A stretch of 64,000 nt of DNA from Talpa occidentalis (GCF_014898055.3 NW_023602073.1:26769784-26833783), one strand, 5' to 3'; shown: positions 41,717 through 54,303, numbered from the stretch's first letter. Notes: generated by a model not told the origin, from the letters alone. Program-made: numbers and translations.

Positions 41717-43075
41717 TCAATTTTTTCTTTATCTAGCTTTGGGTGATTGTAGAGTTGTAGGAATTTGTCCATCTTCTCTAGATTGTTGAACTTGTTTCCA
41801 TATAACTGTTCATAGTAGTTTCTGATTATGCTTTTGATTTCTGCTGTGTATGTTGTGATTTCTCCTCTTTCATTTGTGATCCTGTTTATTTGTGCTTTCT
41901 CCCTTTTTTCTTTTGTGAGCCTGGCTAGGGGTTTGTCTATTTTATTTGTTTTTTTGAAGAACCAGCTCTTGGTTTCATTGATCTTTTGGAATTTTGGTTT
42001 TTTTTTTATTTAGTTTTGATTTCATTTATTTCTGCTTTGGTTTTTATTATTTCTTTTCTTCTACTAGTTTTGGGTTTTTTTGTTGTTCTTTTTCTAGTTC
42101 TTTGAGCTTTGAGATTAGGTTGTTTCTTTGAGTTCTTTCTTGTTTCTTGATGTGAGCCTCTATTGCTATATATTTTCCTCTTATTACTGCTTTTGCTGCA
42201 TCCCATACATTTAGGAAATTGGTGTCCTCCTTGTCATTCAATTCAAAGAATTTTTTAATTTCTTCTTTAATCTCCTCATTAGTCCAGTGGTCTTCTAATA
42301 GTGTGGGTTTCAATCTCCATGAGGTAGGAGAGTGCCTTGCCTTCTTTTTTATGGTTTATTTCTAGTTTGATGCCTTCATGGTCAGAAAAGATGCTTGGTA
42401 TGATTTCAATCTTGGTGTATCTGTTGATGTTTGTCTTGGGTCTCAGTATGTGATCGATCCTGGAGAATGATCCGTGTGTGCTTGAGAAAAATGTTTACTT
42501 AGATTTTTTTGGGTTTAGTGTTCTATAGATGTCTGTTAAGCCCAAGCGCTCTAGAACCTTATTTAGAGCTTTAGTGTCTTTACTTATCTTTTGTCTCCTT
42601 GATCTATCCATTGTTGATAGTGGTGTGTTGAAGTCTCCCACTACGTATGTGTTTTCTCTGATGTCTGTTTTCAAAGATGACAATAGTTGTCTGATATATT
42701 GTGGTGCTCCTTCGTTTGGTGAATATATTTAATGAGTGTTATTTCTTCTTGAAGTATTTTCCTCTTGATCATAATGTAGTGACCATTGGGGTCTCTTTTT
42801 ACCTTGTTGAGTTTGAAATGTTTTACCTGATATAAGTATAGCTGTTCCTGCTTTCTTTTTTGGTCCATTTGCTTGTAGGATTGTTTTCCATCCTTTAACT
42901 TTGAGCCTATTTTTATCTTTTGTAGCTAAATGTGTTTCCTGGAGAAAGCAAAAGGTTGGGTTTTATTTCTTAATCCAGCCTGCAACTCTGTGTCTTTTTA
43001 TTGAAGAGTTTAGTCCATTTACATTTAGAGTTAATATTGATATGTTAGCATCTGTATTTGCCATTGTGTTTGTCT
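41717..43075 (-). pseudogene. L1 ORF2 endonuclease and linker region
   Basis: Fragments of the apurinic-type endonuclease domain are visible: VVGDFNTPLS with the catalytic D-x-N at about 42495-42683, and an upstream part at 42671-42868. The linker to RT (WTNEEIKEEIKKF, EAHIKKQERTQRNN) is at 42006-42313. Several frameshifts break it. The endonuclease nicks T-rich target DNA. Confidence 0.8.
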
Positions 43076-43129
43076 TTCCTTTGATTTTTATTTATTTATT
43101 CTTTTAATAACTTTTTTTTTGGCCTTCTT

Positions 43130-44330
43130 TCATTGTTATTCGTCCCTCTGAGGTTCTGGCTTTAGGACTCCTTGTAGTATTTTTTGGAGTGGGGGTTTAG
43201 TCGTAATGAAATAACAGAGTTTCTGTTTGTCTGGGAAGGTCCTTATTTTTATTTCATAGAGGAAGGAGAGCTTTGTGGGATAGAGTATTCTTGGTTGGCA
43301 TCTGTTTTCTTGGAGTCTGTTGACTATGTCCCTCCACTCTCTCCTTGCCCATAGTATTTCTTCGAAGAAGTCTGATGTCAGTCTGATTGGTTTTCCTTTG
43401 AATGTTATTTGTTTCTTCCCTCTTGTCAGCTTCATTATTTTTTCCTTGTCTTAGATTCTTGGGAGCTTTACTATTATGTGTCTTGCTGTATTTTCCCTTT
43501 TGTCGTGGAAGTTTGGTGTTCTTCTTGCTTCTTGTATATCAATTTTCATCTCCTTCTTCATGTTTGGGAAGTTTTCTTCAATTATACCCTTGAATATTTT
43601 CTCTGTTCCTACATCTCTCTCTCTCCTTCTGGGATTCCTATAACTCTTATGTTTCCTTTCCTCATGGAGTCAGATAGTTCCCAAAGTCTTTCTTTAGTCT
43701 TTGTCCTTCGTACTTCCCTTTCCTTTTCTGTTTTGGTTTTTTTTATTTCTGTGTCTTCAAGAGTACTTATTTGTTCTTCCATTTCATCTATTCTGCTTTC
43801 ATTGCTTTTCCCAGAGTTCTTTAGTGCCTCCATTAATTCTTTGATCTCCTGCATTTCTTTTACTTCCCTCTTTAGGGACTCAATTTCATTTTTTTTTAAA
43901 AAGAGGCATGTATTTTTATTTATTTATTTGTTTGTTTATTTATACATGCGCTGTATAAATAATATGTCAGAAGCGCAGGAGGGTGAGAGAATTCACCAGA
44001 GCCAGAGCGGGGAGAAGAGCAGGCAGAAGGACCAAAGTACAATGCTCAGGGGAGCAGCGGGCGGCAGGAGAGGTTTGCGCGCCATGTGGGAACCTCCTCC
44101 TGTGGCCGGGGAGCAGCCGGGTAACGAACTGGCTCAGCAGAGGCTGTGGGCAGCTTTGCAACCCAGTGCTCAACTGCTGCGCCACCGGGGACGCCCTCAA
44201 TTTCATTCTTCTGAGTGTTGTTTTCCTTAATTACTTCCATCAGTTTTTTCATTACGGTAGTTTTAACTTCTTTTTCTGGAAGGCTCAGAAGTTCTTCCAA
44301 TTCACCATAGTTGCTAGCTGGTGGGTGGTT
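43130..44330 (-). pseudogene. L1 ORF1, broken
   Basis: ORF1 makes the RNA-binding chaperone of the L1 particle. The C-terminal domain is readable at 43136-43435 (ILYPTKLSFLYE, FPDKQKLCYFITTKP). The end of the coiled coil plus the start of the RRM lies at 43609-43854 (EEQISTLEDTE, NIRVIGIPEGE). The N-terminal side (MEELLSLPEKEVK) lies beyond the SINE, at 44215-44300. Frameshifts and the SINE inactivate it. Confidence 0.8.
43891..44195 (-). mobile_element. tRNA-derived SINE inserted in L1 ORF1
   Basis: Long TTTA-rich tail at the left, head at the right. A 12-bp target duplication ctcaatttcatt lies at 43879-43890 and 44196-44207. Confidence 0.9.
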
Positions 44331-44639
44331 TTTTTTTTTATTGTGCTGTGTATTTTTTCTGAGGCGATGTTACTTTGCTTGTAGTTTTTCTTTTCCCTGC
44401 TGCCTGTCTTCTAATTTGCCTTATGCATTGGGACACTGTGCTGCTGGTACTAGCTGGCATCTGTTTGGTGTGTTCGTTCTTTCGAGAGTTTCAGAAACTG
44501 GCAATCCAAACGAGTCAAAATATGTTATGCCAGAAGTCTAGTGAGGCAGTGGTACTTTGAGTATGTTAATGATCACTGTCACAGAATCTCCCCTCCTTCT
44601 GTGTTTACTTACAAAAGTGCATCTTGAAGTCCCACAGAC

Positions 44640-45640
44640 TTCCCTGGAGGTGGGGCACCTGGATTGCACTCTGAGTTCCAAATCTCTGTATCCTCCTCTG
44701 GGCGCCGACTTCCTGCCAGGTGGGACCGTGCTTGTGGGGGCCTTCAGCTCTCCTCTCACTGCACAGGGAACCTGCTCCCTCTGGCTCCACGGGGAGTTTT
44801 CTGCCAGATTCAAGCAGTCTTTATTGAAGAAAGGTCCCTGTTCTAAAATGGCGCTTTGGAGACAGGCACACTCTTCTGCATGCCCAGTCTGCCCTGGCCG
44901 TGGGTGTCTGCTCCCATTCTGGGTTTGGACTGCTGGCCTGAAGGGGCCTGGTGTGGGCAAACTTCCCAGCTCCCCTCTGGCTCCTCTGGGAGACTTCTGC
45001 CGGTTTCAAGCAGTCTTTACTGAAGAAAGGTCCCTATTCTAAAATGGCGATTCGGATACAGGCACACTCTTCCAGGCGCCCAGTCTGCCCCGGCCCTGGG
45101 TGCCCGCTCCCCCTCTGGGTTCAGACTGCTGGCCAGAAGGGGTCTGGCCTGGGCGAACTTCCAAGCTCACGTCTGGCTCCTTTGGGAGTCTTCTGCTGGC
45201 CTCAAGCAGTCTTTACCGAAGAAAAGTCCCTATTCTACAATGGCAACTCGGAGAGAGACACACTCTCCCACGCACCGGGTTGGCCCCATCAGTGGGTGCC
45301 CGCTCCTTCCCTGGGCTCGGACTGCTGGCCAGAAGGGGCCTGGCCTGGGCCAACTTCCCAGCTCACCTCTGGGTCCTTATGGAGCCTTTTGCTGGTTTCA
45401 AGCAGTCCTTATTGAAGAAAGGTCCCTATTCTAAAACGGCAATTCAGAGATAGGCACACTCTTCAGTGCGCCTGGTCTGCCCCAGCTGTGGGTGCCCGCT
45501 CCCATATCTGGGCTCGGACTGCTGGTCAGAAGGGGCCTGGCTTGGGCGAACTTCCCAGCTCACTTCTGACTCCTCTGGGAGCCTTCTGCCCCATTCAAGT
45601 AGTCTTTACTGAAGAAAGGTCCCTATTCTATGGGATGTTG
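44640..45640 (-). repeat. L1 5' UTR tandem promoter monomers, ~196 bp
   Basis: The marker caagcagtct occurs at 44811, 45007, 45203 and 45399, and a variant at 45596, a period of 196-197 bases. Each unit carries 'gaagaaaggtccctattcta', a YY1-like core (aaaatggcg at 44845-44853 and 45041-45049, decayed in later units), and a 'gactgctggccagaaggggc' block. Tandem monomers at an L1 5' end work as promoter units in mouse L1; the same role is inferred here from position. Confidence 0.75.
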
Positions 45641-46510
45641 GTGATTTTTTTCTGGTCTCTAGGTGGCACCAGAGATCTCTCCTAGTGTCCTTGGGGAGCT
45701 GTTTTTTTACTCCGTGGGACAGGGGAACAGAGTGGGAGTGGTGGGGAAAGCCTCAATGGCTTTGGGGTGCTGTGTCTACCTTGTGCCCCACCATCGTGGG
45801 GATCCAACACCCCAAATTTCGTGCCCTGGGTCTCAGTTCCAGAGACCTCAGGTCCAGGACGTGGCCTGTAGCCCAGTGCAGTATCCACAGAAATGGAGTC
45901 TTTTGCACCCCGCTCCCTTTGCGGGCGCCTGGTTTCTGATTACTCAGTGAGGGACGTTCACCTTAGAGGGCGCCTGTGCGTCTCCGTGCAAGCCTAGGTC
46001 ACAGGCATGGGGACCTGGGCAGCCGAGATCTGCGTATCATTTTCAAGGGCACCGCTTTTCCAAAGAAGCTTACCGGCTGGCCTGGGGCTGTTTGTAGGTC
46101 TCCGGGAATCTTTGTTTTTTTCTATTGGCTACTGGAGCCAATCGCTTACCTCCATAGTGAATTTTGCAGGGTTCTCCACAGCTCCAGTTCACAGGGTGTG
46201 GTGGCTGAAATAGTTACTTTCCACTCAAAGTCCCTCTTGATGAATAGTTTGCTCTTCTTGGTTGTTTTTATTCTCATTTCTGTGGATCGGAGAGTGCTGA
46301 CTTTGAGGGTAGGGGAGGGTAGCAGGGTTCTGAGCTATCCACCCCTTCTAGTTCTCTTTTATGGTAACATTCTTCTTCAGGCAGTTTGCTGGAGTCACCC
46401 GTTTATCTTCTGTTTACCAGTTCTTACTGGGCCCAGCTGCTTTTCCTCCCCATTAACTTTTCTTTAATGGGAGATCTAACTTGCAGCGTTTCCTCGCGGC
46501 CATGTAGATC
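45641..46510 (-). other. Upstream L1 5' UTR or flank
   Basis: GC-moderate DNA without monomers. The only motif noted is a YY1-like cgcggccatg at about 46495. It may be the non-tandem part of the L1 5' UTR or partly flanking sequence. Confidence 0.4.
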
Positions 46511-46554
46511 TGCCCACAGAAAAACAGGATTTAAGCCTCCTTCCATATTTTTTA

Positions 46555-46812
46555 ATATTTAATTTTTTTTATTTATACAAGCACTGCGTACAGTCAGCAG
46601 TGCGGGAGGGTGAGACAAGTCACAATAGACAGAGGTGGGAGCAGTATAGGCAGACTGACAAACACACTGCTGAGGTGAACACAGGGAGAGGCAGGAGAGA
46701 TCTGCCCACCATATGGGAACCTCAGTGGTGGCCAGGGATCCAAACGGTGCTGCAGAGACTCCAGGAAGCGTCAAGCCCAGCACTCGACCACAAAGCCACT
46801 AGGGAAGCCCTC
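46555..46812 (-). mobile_element. Diverged tRNA-derived SINE next to the satellite
   Basis: Tail attttttttatttatacaag at the left, body with many substitutions, degraded head at the right (ccactagggaagcc). It ends 40 bases before the satellite array. Confidence 0.8.
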
Positions 46813-48663
46813 AAAGTTTCTATTTTTAAGGAATTAAGTTGTAGCATCTGTGGTAGGAGGGTACAGGACCGTCTTCCCCCATGTGGGAACAGAGCGGGCT
46901 TCCCCCTCCGGGGAAGCCCAAATCATCCTCCTGGGGCACACCTGCATTCACCTCTCGCACTCACAGCCCCAGCGGCGGGGCCGTGCGCCCGCAGACGCCC
47001 TAGACGGAGGGCCGGGGTCCCGGTCAGGGGAGGGCACCCCGGGAAGCCAGGGACAAGCGGCGACCGCGGCCTCTTCCAAAAGTGCAGGCACACAGGCCGC
47101 CGCCGAAAAAAGCCCCGGGCAAGCCAGCAGCACTCAAAGGGGAAGAGTCCGCACCTGGCCCAGCAGCGCTGATGAGCCCCAGGCTCCGCCCCTGGCCAGA
47201 GCCTGACCCCGCCCACCCGACTCTGGCTGCGCAAAGGTGCACTTCCTCGGGCCGCCGCTCGGGGCCGCTGGTGAGGGGGTTCGGGGACCCTCAGCCCCAC
47301 CGGGCTGGGGCCACCCCTGCACCCATGGGGGTACGGGATTGTCCTCCCCCATGGGGGAACGGGGCCCTCTTCCCCTTCGCGGAAGCCCAAACCTTCCTCC
47401 CGGGGCACGCCTGCACCCTGCTCTCGCACTCAGAGCCCCAGCGGCGGGGCCGTGCGCCCGCAGACGCCCTAGACGGAGGGCCGGGGTCCCGGTCCCTGGA
47501 GGGCAACCCCGGGAAGCCAGGGACAAGCGGCGACCGCGGCCTCTTCCAAAAGTGCAGGCACACAGGCCGCCGCCGAAAAAAGCCCCGGGCAAGCCAGCAG
47601 CACTCAAAGGGGAAGAGTCCGCACCTGGCCCAGCAGCGCTGATGAGCCCCAGGCTCCGCCCCTGGCCGGAGCCTGACCCCGCCCACCCGACTCTGGCTGC
47701 GCAAAGGTGCACTTCCTCGGGCCGCCGCTCGGGGCCGCTGGTGAGGGGGGTTCGGGGACCCTCAGTCCCACCGGGCTGGGGCCACCCCTGCACCCATGGG
47801 GGTCCGGGATTGTCCTCCCCCATGGGGGAACGGGGCCCTCTTCCCCTTCGCGGAAGCCCAAACCTTCCTCCCGGGGCACGCCTGCACCCTGCTCTCGCAC
47901 TCAGAGCCCCAGCGGCGGGGCCGTGCGCCCGCAGACGCCCTAGACGGAGGGCCGGGGTCCCGGTCCCTGGAGGGCAACCCCGGAAGCCAGGGACAAGCGG
48001 CGACCGCGGCCTCTTCCAAAAGTGCAGGCACACAGGCCGCCGCCGAAAAAAGCCCCGGGCAAGCCAGCAGCACTCAAAGGGGAAGAGTCCGCACCTGGCC
48101 CAGCAGCGCTGATGAGCCCCAGGCTCCGCCCCTGGCCAGAGCCTGACCCCGCCCACCCGACTCTGGCTGCGCAAAGGTGCACTTCCTCGGGCCGCCGCTC
48201 GGGGCCGCTGGTGAGGGGGTTCGGGGACCCTCAGTCCCACCGGGCTGGGGCCACCCCTGCACCCATGGGGGTCCGGGATTGTCCTCCCCCATGGGGGAAC
48301 GGGGCCCTCTTCCCCTTCGCGGAAGCCCAAACCTTCCTCCCGGGGCACCCCTGCACCCTGCTCTCGCACTCAGAGCCCCAGCGGCGGGGCCGTGCGCCCG
48401 CAGACGCCCTAGACGGAGGGCCGGGGTCCCGGTCCCTGGAGGGCAACCCCGGGAAGCCAGGGACAAGCGGCGACCGCGGCCTCTTCCAAAAGTGCAGGCA
48501 CACAGGCCGCCGCCGAAAAAAGCCCCGGCAAGCCAGCAGCACTCAAAGGGGAAGAGTCCGCACCTGGCCCAGCAGCGCTGATGAGCCCCAGGCTCCGCCC
48601 CTGGCCGGAGCCTGACCCCGCCCACCCGACTCTGGCTGCGCACAGGTGCACTTCCTCGGGCCG

Positions 48664-48680
48664 CCGCTAGGGGGCGCTGG
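48664..48680 (+). promoter_or_regulatory. CTCF-like motif 1
   Basis: CCGCTAGGGGGCGCTGG. It matches the CTCF core consensus CC-A-S-Y-AG-R-K-GGC-R-S at all but the third position. In other monomer classes the same place reads CCGCTCGGGGCCGCTGG, which breaks the core. Binding is inferred from the motif only. Confidence 0.6.
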
Positions 48681-50054
48681 TGAGGGGTTTCGGGGACCCT
48701 CAGCCCCACCGGGCTGGGGCCACCCCTGCACCATTGGGGGTCCGGGATTGTCCTCCCCCATGGGGGAACGGGGCCCTCTTCCCCTTCGCGGAAGCCCAAA
48801 CCTTCCTCCCGGGGCACGCCTGCACCTTCCTCTCGCACTCAGAGCCCCAGGGGCGGGGCCGTGCGCCCGCAGACGCCCTAGACGGAGGGCCGGGGTCCCG
48901 GTCCCTGGAGGGCAACCCCGGAAGCCAGGGACAAGCGGCGACCGCGGCCTCTTCCAAAAGTGCAGGCACACAGGCCGGCGCCGAAAAAAGCCCCGGGCAA
49001 GCCAGCAGCACTCAAAGGGGAAGAGTCCGCACCTGGCCCAGCCGCGCTGATGAGCCCCAGGCTCCGCCCCTGGCCGGAGCCTGACCCCGCCCACCCGACT
49101 CTGGCTGCGCAAAGGTGCACTTCCTCGGGCCGCCGCTCGGGGCCGCTGGTGAGGGGGTTCGGGGACCCTCAGTCCCACCGGGCTGGGGCCACCCCTGCAC
49201 CCATGGGGGTCCGGGATTGTCCTCCCCCATGGGGGAACGGGGCCCTCTTACCCTTCGCGGAAGCCCAAACCTTCCTCCCGGGGCACGCCTGCACCCTGCT
49301 CTCGCACTCAGAGACCCAGCGGCGGGGCCGTGCGCCCGCAGACGCCCTAGACGGAGGGCCGGGGTCCCGGTCAGGGGAGGGCACCCCCGGGAAGCCAGGG
49401 ACAAGCGGCGACCGCGGCCTCTTCCAAAAGTGCAGGCACACAGGCCGCCGCCGAAAAAAGCCCCGGGCAAGCCAGCAGCACTCAAAGGGGAAGAGTCCGC
49501 ACCTGGCCCAGCAGCGCTGATGAGCCCCAGGCTCCGCCCCTGGCCGGAGCCTGACCCCGCCCACCCGACTCTGGCTGCGCAAAGGTGCACTTCCTCGGGC
49601 CGCCGCTCGGGGCCGCTGGTGAGGGGGGTTCGGGGACCCTCAGTCCCACCGGGCTGGGGCCACCCCTGCACCCATGGGGATCCGGGATTGTCCTCCCCCA
49701 TGGGGGAACGGGGCCCTCTTCCCCTTCGCGGAAGCCCAAACCTTCCTCCCGGGGCACCCCTGCACCCTGCTCTCGCACTCAGAGCCCCAGCGGCGGGGCC
49801 GTGCGCCCGCAGACGCCCTAGACGGAGGGCCGGGGTCCCGGTCCCTGGAGGGCAACCCCGGAAGCCAGGGACAAGCGGCGACCGCGGCCTCTTCCAAAAG
49901 TGCAGGCACACAGGCCGCCGCCGAAAAAAGCCCCGGGCAAGCCAGCAGCACTCAAAGGGGAAGAGTCCGCACCTGGCCCAGCAGCGCTGATGAGCCCCAG
50001 GCTCCGCCCCTGGCCGGAGCCTGACCCCGCCCACCCGACTCTGGCTGCGCAAAG

Positions 50055-52877
50055 GTGCACTTCCTCGGGCCGCCGCTCGGGGCCGCTGGTGAGGGGGGTT
50101 CGGGGACCCTCAGTCCCACCGGGCTGGGGCCACCCCTGCACCCATGGGGGTCCGGGATTGTCCTCCCCCATGGGGGAACGGGGCCCTCTTCCCCTTCGCG
50201 GAAGCCCAAACCTTCCTCCCGGGGCACGCCTGCACCCTGCTCTCGCACTCAGAGCCCCAGCGGCGGGGCCGTGCGCCCGCAGACGCCCTAGACGGAGGGC
50301 CGGGGTCCCGGTCCCTGGAGGGCAACCCCGGGAAGCCAGGGACAAGCGGCGACCGCGGCCTCTTCCAAAAGTGCAGGCACACAGGCCGCCGCCGAAAAAA
50401 GCCCCGGGCAAGCCAGCAGCACTCAAAGGGGAAGAGTCCGCACCTGGCCCAGCAGCGCTGATGAGCCCCAGGCTCCGCCCCTGGCCGGAGCCTGACCCCG
50501 CCCACCCGACTCTGGCTGCGCAAAGGTGCACTTCCTCGGGCCGCCGCTCGGGGCCGCTGGTGAGGGGGGTTCGGGGACCCTCAGTCCCACCGGGCTGGGG
50601 CCACCCCTGCACCCATGGGGGTCCGGGATTGTCCTCCCCCATGGGGGAACGGGGCCCTCTTCCCCTTCGCGGAAGCCCAAACCTTCCTCCCGGGGCACGC
50701 CTGCACCCTGCTCTCGCACTCAGAGCCCCAGCGGCGGGGCCGTGCGCCCGCAGACGCCCTAGACGGAGGGCCGGGGTCCCGGTCCCTGGAGGGCAACCCC
50801 GGGAAGCCAGGGACAAGCGGCGACCGCGGCCTCTTCCAAAAGTGCAGGCACACAGGCCGCCGCCGAAAAAAGCCCCGGGCAAGCCAGCAGCACTCAAAGG
50901 GGAAGAGTCCGCACCTGGCCCAGCAGCGCTGATGAGCCCCAGGCTCCGCCCCTGGCCGGAGCCTGACCCCGCCCACCCGACTCTGGCTGCGCAAAGGTGC
51001 ACTTCCTCGGGCCGCCGCTCGGGGCCGCTGGTGAGGGGGGTTCGGGGACCCTCAGTCCCACCGGGCTGGGGCCACCCCTGCACCCATGGGGGTCCGGGAT
51101 TGTCCTCCCCCATGGGGGAACGGGGCCCTCTTCCCCTTCGCGGAAGCCCAAACCTTCCTCCCGGGGCACGCCTGCACCCTGCTCTCGCACTCAGAGCCCC
51201 AGCGGCGGGGCCGTGCGCCCGCAGACGCCCTAGACGGAGGGCCGGGGTCCCGGTCCCTGGAGGGCAACCCCGGGAAGCCAGGGACAAGCGGCGACCGCGG
51301 CCTCTTCCAAAAGTGCAGGCACACAGGCCGCCGCCGAAAAAAGCCCCGGGCAAGCCAGCAGCACTCAAAGGGGAAGAGTCCGCACCTGGCCCAGCAGCGC
51401 TGATGAGCCCCAGGCTCCGCCCCTGGCCGGAGCCTGACCCCGCCCACCCGACTCTGGCTGCGCAAAGGTGCACTTCCTCGGGCCGCCGCTCGGGGCCGCT
51501 GGTGAGGGGTTCGGGGACCCTCAGTCCCACCGGGCTGGGGCCACCCCTGCACCCATGGGGGTCCGGGATTGTCCTCCCCCATGGGGGAACGGGGCCCTCT
51601 TCCCCTTCGCGGAAGCCCAAACCTTCCTCCCGGGGCACGCCTGCACCCTGCTCTCGCACTCAGAGCCCCAGCGGCGGGGCCGTGCGCCCGCAGACGCCCT
51701 AGACGGAGGGCCGGGGTCCCGGTCCCTGGAGGGCAACCCCGGGAAGCCAGGGACAAGCGGCGACCGCGGCCTCTTCCAAAAGTGCAGGCACACAGGCCGC
51801 CGCCGAAAAAAGCCCCGGGCAAGCCAGCAGCACTCAAAGGGGAAGAGTCCGCACCTGGCCCAGCAGCGCTGATGAGCCCCAGGCTCCGCCCCTGGCCGGA
51901 GCCTGACCCCGCCCACCCGACTCTGGCTGCGCAAAGGTGCACTTCCTCGGGCCGCCGCTCGGGGCCGCTGGTGAGGGGGTTCGGGGACCCTCAGTCCCAC
52001 CGGGCTGGGGCCACCCCTGCACCCATGGGGGTCCGGGATTGTCCTCCCCCATGGGGGAACGGGGCCCTCTTCCCCTTCGCGGAAGCCCAAACCTTCCTCC
52101 CGGGGCACGCCTGCACCCTGCTCTCGCACTCAGAGCCCCAGCGGCGGGGCCGTGCGCCCGCAGACGCCCTAGACGGAGGGCCGGGGTCCCGGTCCCTGGA
52201 GGGCAACCCCGGGAAGCCAGGGACAAGCGGCGACCGCGGCCTCTTCCAAAAGTGCAGGCACACAGGCCGCCGCCGAAAAAAGCCCCGGGCAAGCCAGCAG
52301 CACTCAAAGGGGAAGAGTCCGCACCTGGCCCAGCAGCGCTGATGAGCCCCAGGCTCCGCCCCTGGCCGGAGCCTGACCCCGCCCACCCGACTCTGGCTGC
52401 GCAAAGGTGCACTTCCTCGGGCCGCCGCTCGGGGCCGCTGGTGAGGGGGGTTCGGGGACCCTCAGTCCCACCGGGCTGGGGCCACCCCTGCACCCATGGG
52501 GGTCCGGGATTGTCCTCCCCCATGGGGGAACGGGGCCCTCTTCCCCTTCGCGGAAGCCCAAACCTTCCTCCCGGGGCACGCCTGCACCCTGCTCTCGCAC
52601 TCAGAGCCCCAGCGGCGGGGCCGTGCGCCCGCAGACGCCCTAGACGGAGGGCCGGGGTCCCGGTCCCTGGAGGGCAACCCCGGGAAGCCAGGGACAAGCG
52701 GCGACCGCGGCCTCTTCCAAAAGTGCAGGCACACAGGCCGCCGCCGAAAAAAGCCCCGGGCAAGCCAGCAGCACTCAAAGGGGAAGAGTCCGCACCTGGC
52801 CCAGCAGCGCTGATGAGCCCCAGGCTCCGCCCCTGGCCGGAGCCTGACCCCGCCCACCCGACTCTGGCTGCGCAAAG
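50055..52877. repeat. Homogeneous monomer block in the satellite
   Basis: Six successive monomers (starts 50055, 50526, 50997, 51468, 51937, 52407) of 469-471 bases, almost identical by eye apart from the length of the G-run after 'ctggtga'. They lack the class markers of the trimer repeat, suggesting a recent local amplification. Confidence 0.75.
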
Positions 52878-54303
52878 GTGCACTTCCTCGGGCCGCCGCT
52901 CGGGGGCGCTGGTGAGGGGTTCGGGGACCCTCAGCCCCACCGGGCTGGGGCCACCCCTGCACCCATGGGGGTCCGGGATTGTCCTCCCCCATGGGGGAAC
53001 GGGGCCCTCTTCCCCTTCGCGGAAGCCCAAACCTTCCTCCCGGGGCACGCCTGCACCCTGCTCTCGCACTCAGAGCCCCAGCGGCGGGGCCGTGCGCCCG
53101 CAGACGCCCTAGACGGAGGGCCGGGGTCCCGGTCCCTGGAGGGCAACCCCGGAAGCCAGGGACAAGCGGCGACCGCGGCCTCTTCCAAAAGTGCAGGCAC
53201 ACAGGCCGCCGCCGAAAAAAGCCCCGGGCAAGCCAGCAGCACTCAAAGGGGAAGAGTCCGCACCTGGCCCAGCAGCGCTGATGAGCCCCAGGCTCCGCCC
53301 CTGGCCGGAGCCTGACCCCGCCCACCCGACTCTGGCTGCGCAAAGGTGCACTTCCTCGGGCCGCCGCTCGGGGCCGCTGGTGAGGGGGGTTCGGGGACCC
53401 TCAGTCCCACCGGGCTGGGGCCACCCCTGCACCCATGGGGGTCCGGGATTGTCCTCCCCCATGGGGGAACGGGGCCCTCTTCCCTTCGCGGAAGCCCAAA
53501 CCTTCCTCCCGGGGCACGCCTGCACCCTGCTCTCGCACTCAGAGCCCCAGCGGCGGGGCCGTGCGCCCGCAGACGCCCTAGACGGAGGGCCGGGGTCCCG
53601 GTCAGGGAGGGCACCCCCGGGAAGCCAGGGACAAGCGGCGACCGCGGCCTCTTCCAAAAGTGCAGGCACACAGGCCGCCGCCGAAAAAAGCCCCGGGCAA
53701 GCCAGCAGCACTCAAAGGGGAAGAGTCCGCACCTGGCCCAGCAGCGCTGATGAGCCCCAGGCTCCGCCCCTGGCCAGAGCCTGACCCCGCCCACCCGACT
53801 CTGGCTGCGCAAAGGTGCACTTCCTCGGGCCGCCGCTCGGGGCCGCTGGTGAGGGGGGTTCGGGGACCCTCAGTCCCACCGGGCTGGGGCCACCCCTGCA
53901 CCCATGGGGATCCGGGATTGTCCTCCCCCATGGGGGAACGGGGCCCTCTTCCCCTTCGCGGAAGCCCAAACCTTCCTCCCGGGGCACCCCTGCACCCTGC
54001 TCTCGCACTCAGAGCCCCAGCGGCGGGGCCGTGCGCCCGCAGACGCCCTAGACGGAGGGCCGGGGTCCCGGTCCCTGGAGGGCAACCCCGGGAAGCCAGG
54101 GACAAGCGGCGACCGCGGCCTCTTCCAAAAGTGCAGGCACACAGGCCGCCGCCGAAAAAAGCCCCGGGCAAGCCAGCAGCACTCAAAGGGGAAGAGTCCG
54201 CACCTGGCCCAGCAGCGCTGATGAGCCCCAGGCTCCGCCCCTGGCCAGAGCCTGACCCCGCCCACCCGACTCTGGCTGCGCAAAGGTGCACTTCCTCGGG
54301 CCG

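Larger units (their letters stand above)
38043..46510 (-). mobile_element. Near full-length LINE-1 with 5' promoter monomers, nested insertions
   Basis: The 3' end (T-rich on the plus strand) is at the left. The 3' UTR is at about 38043-38950, ORF2 at about 38950-43070, ORF1 at about 43130-44330, and the 5' UTR with tandem monomers lies to the right. A solo LTR (38073-38805) and two SINEs (41448-41716, 43891-44195) have inserted since. Without them the element is about 7.1 kb. ORF2 and ORF1 carry frameshifts, so it is inactive now. The 5' end is placed near a YY1-like cgcggccatg at about 46495; I found no target duplication, so the edge is approximate. Confidence 0.85.

Noticed and set aside
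49818..51702. Overlapping 613-codon and 600-codon ORFs on opposite strands in the satellite
   Set aside because: They arise because the homogeneous monomers are GC-rich, stop-poor and 471 bases long (divisible by three). Both strands are open equally and the peptides are simple repeats; neighbouring monomers of 469-470 bases break them.
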